Source of the DNA: Bathymodiolus brooksi
Lineage: Eukaryota; Mollusca; Bivalvia; Mytilida; Modiolidae
Assembly: GCA_963680875.1 (NCBI GenBank)
Contig: OY804585.1
Span: forward strand, 48,469,085 to 48,533,084
Direction of reading: 5' to 3'
Length of the DNA stretch: 64,000 nucleotides
This document shows, one piece after another, positions 7,954 to 22,900 of the stretch. The translations under genes and the position numbers were made by a program. How positions within the stretch are numbered: the first letter of the stretch is position 1; each line of letters starts with the position of its first letter. The notes below the pieces were generated by a model, which worked only from the letters and a program-made list of their open reading frames with translations, ran no database searches and was not told the DNA's origin.

Positions 7954-10900
7954 TTAGTATTAGTATTTATGATTTGGTAGGTCGCTCCTCGCTATATTGA
8001 TACTAGTAGAAAGTTAGTATTAGTATCTATGATTTGGTAGGTCGTTCCTCGCTATATTGAAACTAGTAGAAAGTTAGTATTAGTATTTATGATTTGGTAG
8101 GTCGTTCCTCGCTATATTGATACTAGTAGAAAGTTAGTATTAATATCTATGATTTGGTAGGTCGTTCCTCGCTATATTGATACTAGTAGAAAGTTAGTAT
8201 TAGTATTTAAGATTTGGTAGGTCGTTCCAAGCTATATTGATACTAGTAGAAAGTTAGTATTAGTATTTATGATTGGTAGGTCGTTCCTCGCTATATTGAT
8301 ACTAGTAGAAAATTAGTATTAGTATCTATGATTTGGTAGGTCGTTCCTCGCTATATTGATACTAGTAGAAAGTTAGTATTAGTATTTATGATTTGGTAGG
8401 TCGTTCCTCGCTATATTGATACTAGTAGAAAGTTAGTATTAGTATTTATGATTTGGCAGGTCGTTCCTCGCTATATTGATACTAGTAGAAAGTTAGTATT
8501 AGTATCTATGATTTGGTAGGTCGTTCCTCGCTATATTGATACTAGTAGAAAGTTAGTATTAGTATCTATGATTTGGTAGGTCGTTCCTCGCTATATTGAT
8601 ACTAGTAGAAAGTTAGTATTAGTATTTATGATTTGGTAGGTCGTTCCTCGCTATATTGATACTAGTAGAAAGTTAGTATTAGTATCTATGATTTGGTAGG
8701 CCGTTCCTCGCTATATTGATACTAGTAGAAAGTCAGTATTAGTATTTATGATTTGGTAGGTCGTTCCAAGCTATATTGAAACTAGTAGAAAGTTAGTATT
8801 AGTATCTATGATTTGGTAGGTCGTTCCTCGCTATATTGATACTAGTAGAAAGTTAGTATTAGTATATATGATTTGGTAGGTCGTTCCTCGCTATATTGAT
8901 ACTAGTAGAAAGTTAGTATTAGTATTTATGATTTGGTAGGTCGTTCCAAGCTATATTGATACTAGTAGAAAGTTAGTATTAGTATCCATGATTTGGTAGG
9001 TCGTTCCTCGCTATATTGATACTAGTGGAAAGTTAGTATTAGTATCTATGATTTGGTAGGTCGTTCCTCGCTATATTGATACTAGTAGAAAGTTAGTATT
9101 AGTATCTATGATTTGGTAGGTCGTTCCTCGCTATATTGATACTAGTAGAAAGTTAGTATTAGTATCTATGATGTGTAGGTCGTTCCTCGCTATATTGATA
9201 CTAGTAGAAAGTTAGTATTAGTATCTATGATTTGGTAGGTCGTTCCTCGCTATATTGATACTAGTAGAAAGTTAGTATTAGTATCTATGATTTGGTAGGT
9301 CGTTCCTCGCTATATTGATACTAGTAGAAAGTTAGTATTAGTATCTATGATTTGGTAGGTCGTTCCTCGCTATATTGATACTAGTAGAAAGTTAGTATTA
9401 GTATCTATGATTTGGTAGGTCGTTCCTCGCTATATTGATACTAGTAGAAAGTTAGTATTAGTATCTATGATTTGGTAGGTCGTTCCTCGCTATATTGAAA
9501 CTAGTACAAAGTTAGTATTAGTATTTATGATTGGTAGGTCGTTCCTCGCTATATTGATACTAGTAGAAAGTTAGTCTTAGTATTTATGATTTGGTAGGTC
9601 GTTCCACGCTATATTGATACTAGTAGAAAGTTAGTATTAGTATCTATGATTTGGTAGGTCGCTCCTCGCTATATTGATACTAGTAGAAAGTTAGTATTAG
9701 TATTTATGATTTGGTAGGTCGCTCCCCGCTATATTGATACTAGTAGAAAGTTAGTATTAGTATCTATGATTTGGTAGGTCGTTCCTCGCTATATTGATAC
9801 TAGTAGAAAGTTAGTATTAGTATCTATGATTTGGTAGGTCGTTGCTCGTTATATTAATACTAGTAGAAAGTTAGTATTAGTATCTATGATTTGGTAGGTC
9901 GTTCCTCGCTATATTGATACTAGTAGAAAGTTAGAATTAGTATCTATGATTGGTAGGTCGCTCCTCGCTATATTGATACTAGTAGAAAGTTAGTATTAGT
10001 ATCTATGATTTGGTAGGTCGTTCCTCGCTATATTGATACTAGTAGAAAGTTAGTATTAGTATTTATGATTTGGTAGGTCGTTCCTCGCTATATTGATACT
10101 AGTAGAAAGTTAGTATTAATATCTATGATTTGGTAGGTCGTTCCAAGCTATATTGATACTAGTAGAAAGTTAGTATTAGTATTTATGATTTGGTAGGTTG
10201 TTCCTCGCTATATTGAAACTAGTAGAAAGTTAGTATTAGTATTTATGATTGGTAGGTCGTTCCTCGCTATATTGATACTACTAGAAAGTTAGTATTAGTA
10301 TTTATGATTTGGTAGGTCGTTCCTCGCTATATTGATACTAGTAGAAAGTTAGTATTAGTATCTATGATTTGGTAGGTCGTTCCTCGCTATATTGATACTA
10401 GTAGAAAGTTAGTATTAGTATCTATGATTTGGTAGGTCGTTCCTCGCTATATTGATACTAGTAGAAAGCTAGTATTAGTATTTATGATTTGGTAGGTCGT
10501 TCCTCGCTATATTGGTACTAGTAGAAAGTTGGTATTAGTATTTATGATTTGGTAGGTCGTTCCTCGCTGTATTGATACTAGTAGAAAGTTAGTATTAGTA
10601 TTTATGATTTGGAAGGTCGCTCCTCGCTATATTGATACTGGTAGAAAGTTAGTATTAGTATCTATGATTGGTAGGTCGCTCCTCGCTATATTGATACTAG
10701 TAGAAAGTTAGTATTAGTATTTATGATTTGGTAGGTCGTTCCTCGCTATATTGATACTAGTAGAAAGTTAGTATTAGTATTTATGATTTGGTAGGTCGTT
10801 CCTCGCTATATTGATACTAGTAGAAAGTTAGTATTAATATCTATGATTTGGTAGGTCGTTCCAAGCTATATTGATACTAGTAGAAAGTTAGTATTAGTAT

Positions 10901-13900
10901 TTATGATTTGGCAGGTCGTTCCTCGCTATATTGATACTAGTAGAAAGTTAGTATTAGTATTTATGATTTGGTAGGTCGTTCCTCGCTATATTGAAACTAG
11001 TAGAAAGTTAGTATTAGTATTTATTATTGGTAGGTCGTTTCTCGCTATATTGATACTAGTAGAAAGTTAGTATTAGTATTTATGATTTGGTAGGTCGTTC
11101 CAAGCTATATTGAAACTAGTAGAAAGTTAGTATTAGTATCTATGATTTGGTAGGTCGTTCCTCGCTATATTGATACTAGTAGAAAGTTAGTATTAGTATA
11201 TATGATTTGGTAGGTCGTTCCTCGCTATATTGATACTAGTAGAAAGTTAGTATTAGTATTTATGATTTGGTAGGTCGTTCCAAGCTATATTGATACTAGT
11301 AGAAAGTTAGTATTAGTATCCATGATTTGGTAGGTCGTTCCTCGCTATATTGATACTAGTGGAAAGTTAGTATTAGTATCTATGATTTGGTAGGTCGTTC
11401 CTCGCTATATTGATACTAGTAGAAAGTTAGTATTAGTATCTATGATTTGGTAGGTCGTTCCTCGCTATATTGATACTAGTAGAAAGTTAGTATTAGTATC
11501 TATGATTTGGTAGGTCGTTCCTCGCTATATTGATACTAGTAGAAAGTTAGTATTAGTATCTATGATTTGGTAGGTCGTTCCTCGCTATATTGATACTAGT
11601 AGAAAGTTAGTATTAGTATCTATGATTTGGTAGGTCGTTCCTCGCTATATTGATACTAGTAGAAAGTTAGTATTAGTATCTATGATTTGGTAGGTCGTTC
11701 CTCGCTATATTGATACTAGTAGAAAGTTAGTATTAGTATCTATGATTTGGTAGGTCGTTCCTCGCTATATTGATACTAGTAGAAAGTTAGTATTAGTATC
11801 TATGATTTGGTAGGTCGTTCCTCGCTATATTGATACTAGTAGAAAGTTAGTATTAGTATCTATGATTTGGTAGGTCGTTCCTCGCTATATTGAAACTAGT
11901 ACAAAGTTAGTATTAGTATTTATGATTGGTAGGTCGTTCCTCGCTATATTGATACTAGTAGAAAGTTAGTCTTAGTATTTATGATTTGGTAGGTCGTTCC
12001 ACGCTATATTGATACTAGTAGAAAGTTAGTATTAGTATCTATGATTTGGTAGGTCGCTCCTCGCTATATTGATACTAGTAGAAAGTTAGTATTAGTATTT
12101 ATGATTTGGTAGGTCGCTCCCCGCTATATTGATACTAGTAGAAAGTTAGTATTAGTATCTATGATTTGGTAGGTCGTTCCTCGCTATATTGATACTAGTA
12201 GAAAGTTAGAATTAGTATCTATGATTGGTAGGTCGCTCCTCGCTATATTGATACTAGTAGAAAGTTAGTATTAGTATTTATGATTTGGTAGGTCGTTCCT
12301 CGCTATATTGATACTAGTAGAAAGTTAGTATTAGTATTTATGATTTGGTAGGTCGTTCCTCGCTATATTGATACTAGTAGAAAGTTAGTATTAGTATCTA
12401 TGATTTGGTAGGTCGTTCCTCGCTATATTGATACTAGTAGAAAGTTAGTATTAGTATCTATGATTTGGTAGGTCGTTCCTCGCTATATTGATACTAGTAG
12501 AAAGTTAGTATTAGTATCTATGATTTGGTAGGTCGTTGCTCGTTATATTAATACTAGTAGAAAGTTAGTATTAGTATTTATGATTTGGTAGGTCGCTCCC
12601 CGCTATATTGATACTAGTAGAAAGTTAGTATTAGTATCTATGATTTGGTAGGTCGTTCCTCGCTATATTGATACTAGTAGAAAGTTAGAATTAGTATCTA
12701 TGATTGGTAGGTCGCTCCTCGCTATATTGATACTAGTAGAAAGTTAGTATTAGTATTTATGATTTGGTAGGTCGTTCCTCGCTATATTGATACTAGTAGA
12801 AAGTTAGTATTAGTATTTATGATTTGGTAGGTCGTTCCTCGCTATATTGATACTAGTAGAAAGTTAGTATTAGTATCTATGATTTGGTAGGTCGTTCCTC
12901 GCTATATTGATACTAGTAGAAAGTTAGTATTAGTATCTATGATTTGGTAGGTCGTTCCTCGCTATATTGATACTAGTAGAAAGTTAGTATTAGTATCTAT
13001 GATTTGGTAGGTCGTTGCTCGTTATATTAATACTAGTAGAAAGTTAGTATTAGTATCTATGATTTGGTAGGTCGTTCCTCGCTATATTGATACTAGTAGA
13101 AAGTTAGAATTAGTATCTATGATTGGTAGGTCGCTCCTCGCTATATTGATACTAGTAGAAAGTTAGTATTAGTATTTATGATTTGGTAGGTCGTTCCTCG
13201 CTATATTGATACTAGTAGAAAGTTAGTATTAGTATTTATGATTTGGTAGGTCGTTCCAAGCTATATTGATACTAGTAGAAAGTTAGTATTAGTATCTATG
13301 ATTTGGTAGGTCGATCCTCGCTATATTGATACTAGTAGAAAGTTAGTATTAGTATCTATGATTTGGTAGGTCGTTCCTCGCTATATTGATACTAGTAGAA
13401 AGCTAGTATTAGTATTTATGATTTGGTAGGTCGTTCCTCGCTATATTGGTACTAGTAGAAAGTTGGTATTAGTATTTATGATTTGGTAGGTCGTTCCTCG
13501 CTGTATTGATACTAGTAGAAAGTTAGTATTAGTATTTATGATTTGGAAGGTCGCTCCTCGCTATATTGATACTGGTAGAAAGTTAGTATTAGTATCTATG
13601 ATTGGTTGGTCGCTCCTCGCTATATTGATACTAGTAGAAAGTTAGTATTAGTATTTATGATTTGGTAGGTCGTTCCTCGCTATATTGATACTAGTAGAAA
13701 GTTAGTATTAGTATTTATGATTTGGTAGGTCGTTCCTCGCTATATTGATACTAGTAGAAAGTTAGTATTAATATCTATGATTTGGTAGGTCGTTCCAAGC
13801 TATATTGATACTAGTAGAAAGTTAGTATTAGTATTTATGATTTGGCAGGTCGTTCCTCGCTATATTGATACTAGTAGAAAGTTAGTATTAGTATTTATGA

Positions 13901-16900
13901 TTTGGTAGGTCGTTCCTCGCTATATTGAAACTAGTAGAAAGTTAGTATTAGTATTTATTATTGGTAGGTCGTTTCTCGCTATATTGATACTAGTAGAAAG
14001 TTAGTATTAGTATCTATAATTTGGTAGGTCGTTGCTCGTTATATTAATACTAGTAGAAAGTTAGTATTAGTATTTATGATTTGGTAGGTCGCTCCCCGCT
14101 ATATTGATACTAGTAGAAAGTTAGTATTAGTATCTATGATTTGGTAGGTCGTTCCTCGCTATATTGATACTAGTAGAAAGTTAGAATTAGTATCTATGAT
14201 TGGTAGGTCGCTCCTCGCTATATTGATACTAGTAGAAAGTTAGTATTAGTATTTATGATTTGGTAGGTCGTTCCAAGCTATATTGATACTAGTAGAAAGT
14301 TAGTATTAGTATTTATGATTTGGTAGGTCGTTCCTCGCTATATTGATACTAGTAGAAAGTTAGTATTAGTATCTATGATTTGGTAGGTCGTTCCTCGCTA
14401 TATTGATACTAGTAGAAAGTTAGTATTAGTATCTATGATTTGGTAGGTCGTTCCTCGCTATATTGATACTAGTAGAAAGTTAGTATTAGTATCTATGATT
14501 TGGTAGGTCGTTGCTCGTTATATTAATACTAGTAGAAAGTTAGTATTAGTATCTATGATTTGGTAGGTCGTTCCTCGCTATATTGATACTAGTAGAAAGT
14601 TAGAATTAGTATCTATGATTGGTAGGTCGCTCCTCGCTATATTGATACTAGTAGAAAGTTAGTATTAGTATTTATGATTTGGTAGGTCGTTCCTCGCTAT
14701 ATTGATACTAGTAGAAAGTTAGTATTAGTATTTATGATTTGGTAGGTCGTTCCAAGCTATATTGATACTAGTAGAAAGTTAGTATTAGTATCTATGATTT
14801 GGTAGGTCGTTCCTCGCTATATTGATACTAGTAGAAAGTTAGTATTAGTATCTATGATTTGGTAGGTCGTTCCTCGCTATATTGATACTAGTAGAAAGCT
14901 AGTATTAGTATTTATGATTTGGTAGGTCGTTCCTCGCTATATTGGTACTAGTAGAAAGTTGGTATTAGTATTTATGATTTGGTAGGTCGTTCCTCGCTGT
15001 ATTGATACTAGTAGAAAGTTAGTATTAGTATTTATGATTTGGAAGGTCGCTCCTCGCTATATTGATACTGGTAGAAAGTTAGTATTAGTATCTATGATTG
15101 GTAGGTCGCTCCTCGCTATATTGATACTAGTAGAAAGTTAGTATTAGTATTTATGATTTGGTAGGTCGTTCCTCGCTATATTGATACTAGTAGAAAGTTA
15201 GTATTAGTATTTATGATTTGGTAGGTCGTTCCTCGCTATATTGATACTAGTAGAAAGTTAGTATTAATATCTATGATTTGGTAGGTCGTTCCAAGCTATA
15301 TTGATACTAGTAGAAAGTTAGTATTAGTATTTATGATTTGGCAGGTCGTTCCTCGCTATATTGATACTAGTAGAAAGTTAGTATTAGTATTTATGATTTG
15401 GTAGGTCGTTCCTCGCTATATTGAAACTAGTAGAAAGTTAGTATTAGTATTTATTATTGGTAGGTCGTTTCTCGCTATATTGATACTAGTAGAAAGTTAG
15501 TATTAGTATTTATGATTTGGTAGGTCGTTCCAAGCTATATTGAAACTAGTAGAAAGTTAGTATTAGTATCTATGATTTGGTAGGTCGTTCCTCGCTATAT
15601 TGATACTAGTAGAAAGTTAGTATTAGTATATATGATTTGGTAGGTCGTTCCTCGCTATATTGATACTAGTAGAAAGTTAGTATTAGTATTTATGATTTGG
15701 TAGGTCGTTCCAAGCTATATTGATACTAGTAAAAAGTTAGTATTAGTATCCATGATTTGGTAGGTCGTTCCTCGCTATATTGATACTAGTGGAAAGTTAG
15801 TATTAGTATCTATGATTTGGTAGGTCGTTCCTCGCTATATTGATACTAGTAGAAAGTTAGTATTAGTATCTATGATTTGGTAGGTCGTTCCTCGCTATAT
15901 TGATACTAGTAGAAAGTTAGTATTAGTATCTATGATTTGGTAGGTCGTTCCTCGCTATATTGATACTAGTAGAAAGTTAGTATTAGTATCTATGATTTGG
16001 TAGGTCGTTCCTCGCTATATTGATACTAGTAGAAAGTTAGTATTAGTATCTATGATTTGGTAGGTCGTTCCTCGCTATATTGATACTAGTAGAAAGTTAG
16101 TATTAGTATCTATGATTTGGTAGGTCGTTCCTCGCTATATTGATACTAGTAGAAAGTTAGTATTAGTATCTATGATTTGGTAGGTCGTTCCTCGCTATAT
16201 TGATACTAGTAGAAAGTTAGTATTAGTATCTATGATTTGGTAGGTCGTTCCTCGCTATATTGATACTAGTAGAAAGTTAGAATTAGTATCTATGATTGGT
16301 AGGTCGCTCCTCGCTATATTGATACTAGTAGAAAGTTAGTATTAGTATTTATGATTTGGTAGGTCGTTCCTCGCTATATTGATACCAGTAGAAAGTTAGT
16401 ATTAGTATTTATGATTTGGTAGGTCGTTCCTCGCTATATTGATACTAGTAGAAAGTTAGTATTAGTATCTATGATTTGGTAGGTCGTTCCTCGCTATATT
16501 GATACTAGTAGAAAGTTAGTATTAGTATCTATGATTTGGTAGGTCGTTCCTCGCTATATTGATACTAGTAGAAAGCTAGTATTAGTATTTATGATTTGGA
16601 AGGTCGCTCCTCGCTATATTGATACTGGTAGAAAGTTAGTATTAGTATCTATGATTGGTAGGTCGCTCCTCGCTATATTGATACTAGTAGAAAGTTAGTA
16701 ATAGTATTTATGATTTGGTAGGTCGTTCCTCGCTATATTGATACTAGTAGAAAGTTAGTATTAGTATTTATGATTTGGTAGGTCGTTCCTCGCTATATTG
16801 ATACTAGTAGAAAGTTAGTATTAATATCTATGATTTGGTAGGTCGTTCCTCGCTATATTGATACTAGTAGAAAGTTAGTATTAGTATCTATGATTTGGTA

Positions 16901-19900
16901 GGTCGTTCCTCGCTATATTGATACTAGTAGAAAGTTAGTATTAGTATCTATGATTTGGTAGGTCGTTCCTCGCTATATTGATACTAGTAGAAAGTTAGAA
17001 TTAGTATCTATGATTGGTAGGTCGCTCCTCGCTATATTGATACTAGTAGAAAGTTAGTATTAGTATTTATGATTTGGTAGGTCGTTCCTCGCTATATTGA
17101 TACTAGTAGAAAGTTAGTATTAGTATTTATGATTTGGTAGGTCGTTCCTCGCTATATTGATACTAGTAGAAAGTTAGTATTAGTATCTATGATTTGGTAG
17201 GCCGTTCCTCGCTATATTGATACTAGTAGAAAGTTAGTATTAGTATTTATGATTTGGTAGGTCGTTCCAAGCTATATTGAAACTAGTAGAAAGTTAGTAT
17301 TAGTATCTATGATTTGGTAGGTCGTTCCTCGCTATATTGATACTAGTAGAAAGTTAGTATTAGTATATATGATTTGGTAGGTCGTTCCTCGCTATATTGA
17401 TACTAGTAGAAAGTTAGTATTAGTATTTATGATTTGGTAGGTCGTTCCAAGCTATATTGATACTAGTAGAAAGTTAGTATTAGTATCCATGATTTGGTAG
17501 GTCGTTCCTCGCTATATTGATACTAGTGGAAAGTTAGTATTAGTATCTATGATTTGGTAGGTCGTTCCTCGCTATATTGATACTAGTAGAAAGTTAGTAT
17601 TAGTATCTATGATTTGGTAGGTCGTTCCTCGCTATATTGATACTAGTAGAAAGTTAGTATTAGTATCTATGATTTGGTAGGTCGTTCCTCGCTATATTGA
17701 TACTAGTAGAAAGTTAGTATTAGTATCTATGATTTGGTAGGTCGTTCCTCGCTATATTGATACTAGTAGAAAGTTAGTATTAGTATCTATGATTTGGTAG
17801 GTCGTTCCTCGCTATATTGATACTAGTAGAAAGTTAGTATTAGTATCTATGATTTGGTAGGTCGTTCCTCGCTATATTGATACTAGTAGAAAGTTAGTAT
17901 TAGTATCTATGATTTGGTAGGTCGTTCCTCGCTATATTGATACTAGTAGAAAGTTAGTATTAGTATCTATGATTTGGTAGGTCGTTCCTCGCTATATTGA
18001 AACTAGTACAAAGTTAGTATTAGTATTTATGATTGGTAGGTCGTTCCTCGCTATATTGATACTAGTAGAAAGTTAGTCTTAGTATTTATGATTTGGTAGG
18101 TCGTTCCACGCTATATTGATACTAGTAGAAAGTTAGTATTAGTATCTATGATTTGGTAGGTCGCTCCTCGCTATATTGATACTAGTAGAAAGTTAGTATT
18201 AGTATCTATGATTTGGTAGGTCGTTCCTCGCTATATTGATACTAGTAGAAAGTTAGTATTAGTATCTATGATTTGGTAGGTCGTTCCTCGCTATATTGAT
18301 ACTAGTAGAAAGTTAGTATTAGTATCTATGATTTGGTAGGTCGTTGCTCGTTATATTAATACTAGTAGAAAGTTAGTATTAGTATCTATGATTTGGTAGG
18401 TCGTTCCTCGCTATATTGATACTAGTAGAAAGTTAGAATTAGTATCTATGATTGGTAGGTCGCTCCTCGCTATATTGATACTAGTAGAAAGTTAGTATTA
18501 GTATTTATGATTTGGTAGGTCGTTCCTCGCTATATTGATACTAGTAGAAAGTTAGTATTAGTATTTATGATTTGGTAGGTCGTTCCAAGCTATATTGATA
18601 CTAGTAGAAAGTTAGTATTAGTATTTATGATTTGGTAGGTTGTTCTTCGCTATATTGAAACTAGTAGAAAGTTAGTATTAGTATTTATGATTGGTAGGTC
18701 GTTCCTCGCTATATTGATACTACTAGAAAGTTGGTATTAGTATTTATGATTTGGTAGGTCGTTCCTCGCTGTATTGATACTAGTAGAAAGTTAGTATTAG
18801 TATTTATGATTTGGAAGGTCGCTCCTCGCTATATTGATACTGGTAGAAAGTTAGTATTAGTATCTATGATTGGTAGGTCGCTCCTCGCTATATTGATACT
18901 AGTAGAAAGTTAGTATTAGTATTTATGATTTGGTAGGTCGTTCCTCGCTATATTGATACTAGTAGAAAGTTAGTATTAGTATTTATGATTTGGTAGGTCG
19001 TTCCTCGCTATATTGATACTAGTAGAAAGTTAGTATTAATATCTATGATTTGGTAGGTCGTTCCAAGCTATATTGATACTAGTAGAAAGTTAGTATTAGT
19101 ATTTATGATTTGGCAGGTCGTTCCTCGCTATATTGATACTAGTAGAAAGTTAGTATTAGTATTTATGATTTGGTAGGTCGTTCCTCGCTATATTGAAACT
19201 AGTAGAAAGTTAGTATTAGTATTTATTATTGGTAGGTCGTTTCTCGCTATATTGATACTAGTAGAAAGTTAGTATTAGTATTTATGATTTGGTAGGTCGT
19301 TCCAATCTATATTGAAACTAGTAGAAAGTTAGTATTAGTATCTATGATTTGGTAGGTCGTTCCTCGCTATATTGATACTAGTAGAAAGTTAGTATTAGTA
19401 TATATGATTTGGTAGGTCGTTCCTCGCTATATTGATACTAGTAGAAAGTTAGTATTAGTATTTATGATTTGGTAGGTCGTTCCAAGCTATATTGATACTA
19501 GTAGAATGTTAGTATTAGTATCCATGATTTGGTAGGTCGTTCCTCGCTATATTGATACTAGTGGAAAGTTAGTATTAGTATCTATGATTTGGTAGGTCGT
19601 TCCTCGCTATATTGATACTAGTAGAAAGTTAGTATTAGTATCTATGATTTGGTAGGTCGTTCCTCGCTATATTGATACTAGTAGAAAGTTAGTATTAGTA
19701 TCTATGATTTGGTAGGTCGTTCCTCGCTATATTGATACTAGTAGAAAGTTAGTATTAGTATCTATGATTTGGTAGGTCGTTCCTCGCTATATTGATACTA
19801 GTAGAAAGTTAGTATTAGTATCTATGATTTGGTAGGTCGTTCCTCGCTATATTGATACTAGTAGAAAGTTAGTATTAGTATCTATGATTTGGTAGGTCGT

Positions 19901-22900
19901 TCCTCGCTATATTGATACTAGTAGAAAGTTAGTATTAGTATCTATGATTTGGTAGGTCGTTCCTCGCTATATTGATACTAGTAGAAAGTTAGTATTAGTA
20001 TCTATGATTTGGTAGGTCGTTCCTCGCTATATTGAAACTAGTACAAAGTTAGTATTAGTATTTATGATTGGTAGGTCGTTCCTCGCTATATTGATACTAG
20101 TAGAAAGTTAGTCTTAGTATTTATGATTTGGTAGGTCGTTCCACGCTATATTGATACTAGTAGAAAGTTAGTATTAGTATCTATGATTTGGTAGGTCGCT
20201 CCTCGCTATATTGATACTAGTAGAAAGTTAATATTAGTATTTATGATTTGGTAGGTCGCTCCCCGCTATATTGATACTAGTAGAAAGTTAGTATTAGTAT
20301 CTATGATTTGGTAGGTCGTTCCTCGCTATATTGATACTAGTAGAAAGTTAGAATTAGTATCTATGATTGGTAGGTCGCTCCTCGCTATATTGATACTAGT
20401 AGAAAGTTAGTATTAGTATCTATGATTTGGTAGGTCGTTCCTCGCTATATTGATACTAGTAGAAAGTTAGTATTAGTATTTATGATTTGGTAGGTCGTTC
20501 CAAGCTATATTGATACTAGTAGAATGTTAGTATTAGTATCCATGATTTGGTAGGTCGTTCCTCGCTATATTGATACTAGTGGAAAGTTAGTATTAGTATC
20601 TATGATTTGGTAGGTCGTTCCTCGCTATATTGATACTAGTAGAAAGTTAGTATTAGTATCTATGATTTGGTAGGTCGTTCCTCGCTATATTGATACTAGT
20701 AGAAAGTTAGTATTAGTATCTATGATTTGGTAGGTCGTTCCTCGCTATATTGATACTAGTAGAAAGTTAGTATTAGTATCTATGATTTGGTAGGTCGTTC
20801 CTCGCTATATTGATACTAGTAGAAAGTTAGTATTAGTATCTATGATTTGGTAGGTCGTTCCTCGCTATATTGATACTAGTAGAAAGTTAGTATTAGTATC
20901 TATGATTTGGTAGGTCGTTCCTCGCTATATTGATACTAGTAGAAAGTTAGTATTAGTATCTATGATTTGGTAGGTCGTTCCTCGCTATATTGATACTAGT
21001 AGAAAGTTAGTATTAGTATCTATGATTTGGTAGGTCGTTCCTCGCTATATTGATACTAGTAGAAAGTTAGTATTAGTATCTATGATTTGGTAGGTCGTTC
21101 CTCGCTATATTGATACTAGTAGAAAGTTAGTATTAGTATTTATGATTTGGTAGGTCGTTCCAAGCTATATTGAAACTAGTAGAAAGTTAGTATTAGTATC
21201 TATGATTTGGTAGGTCGTTCCTCGCTATATTGATACTAGTAGAAAGTTAGTATTAGTATATATGATTTGGTAGGTCGTTCCTCGCTATATTGATACTAGT
21301 AGAAAGTTAGTATTAGTATTTATGATTTGGTAGGTCGTTCCAAGCTATATTGATACTAGTAGAAAGTTAGTATTAGTATCCATGATTTGGTAGGTCGTTC
21401 CTCGCTATATTGATACTAGTGGAAAGTTAGTATTAGTATCTATGATTTGGTAGGTCGTTCCTCGCTATATTGATACTAGTAGAAAGTTAGTATTAGTATC
21501 TATGATTTGGTAGGTCGTTCCTCGCTATATTGATACTAGTAGAAAGTTAGTATTAGTATCTATGATTTGGTAGGTCGTTCCTCGCTATATTGATACTAGT
21601 AGAAAGTTAGTATTAGTATCTATGATTTGGTAGGTCGTTCCTCGCTATATTGATACTAGTAGAAAGTTAGTATTAGTATCTATGATTTGGTAGGTCGTTC
21701 CTCGCTATATTGATACTAGTAGAAAGTTAGTATTAGTATCTATGATTTGGTAGGTCGTTCCTCGCTATATTGATACTAGTAGAAAGTTAGTATTAGTATC
21801 TATGATTTGGTAGGTCGTTCCTCGCTATATTGATACTAGTAGAAAGTTAGTATTAGTATCTATGATTTGGTAGGTCGTTCCTCGCTATATTGAAACTAGT
21901 ACAAAGTTAGTATTAGTATTTATGATTGGTAGGTCGTTCCTCGCTATATTGATACTAGTAGAAAGTTAGTTTTAGTATTTATGATTTGGTAGGTCGTTCC
22001 ACGCTATATTGATACTAGTAGAAAGTTAGTATTAGTATCTATGATTTGGTAGGTCGCTCCTCGCTATATTGATACTAGTAGAAAGTTAGTATTAGTATTT
22101 ATGATTTGGTAGGTCGCTCCCCGCTATATTGATACTAGTAGAAAGTTAGTATTAGTATCTATGATTTGGTAGGTCGTTCCTCGCTATATTGATACTAGTA
22201 GAAAGTTAGAATTAGTATCTATGATTGGTAGGTCGTTCCTCGCTATATTGATACTAGTAGAAAGTTAGTATTAGTATTTATGATTTGGTAGGTCGTTCCT
22301 CGCTATATTGATACTAGTAGAAAGTTAGTATTAGTATTTATGATTTGGTAGGTCGTTCCTCGCTATGTTGATACTAGTAGAAAGTTAGTATTAGTATTTA
22401 TGATTTGGTAGGTCGTTCCTCGCTATATTGATACTAGTAGAAAGTTAGTATTAGTATTTATGATTTGGTAGGTCGTTCCAAGCTATATTGAAACTAGTAG
22501 AAAGTTAGTATTAGTATCTATGATTTGGTAGGTCGTTCCTCGCTATATTGATACTAGTAGAAAGTTAGTATTAGTATATATGATTTGGTAGGTCGTTCCT
22601 CGCTATATTGATACTAGTAGAAAGTTAGTATTAGTATTTATGATTTGGTAGGTCGTTCCAAGCTATATTGATACTAGTAGAAAGTTAGTATTAGTATCCA
22701 TGATTTGGTAGGTCGTTCCTCGCTATATTGATACTAGTGGAAAGTTAGTATTAGTATCTATGATTTGGTAGGTCGTTCCTCGCTATATTGATACTAGTAG
22801 AAAGTTAGTATTAGTATCTATGATTTGGTAGGTCGTTCCTCGCTATATTGATACTAGTAGAAAGTTAGTATTAGTATCTATGATTTGGTAGGTCGTTCCT

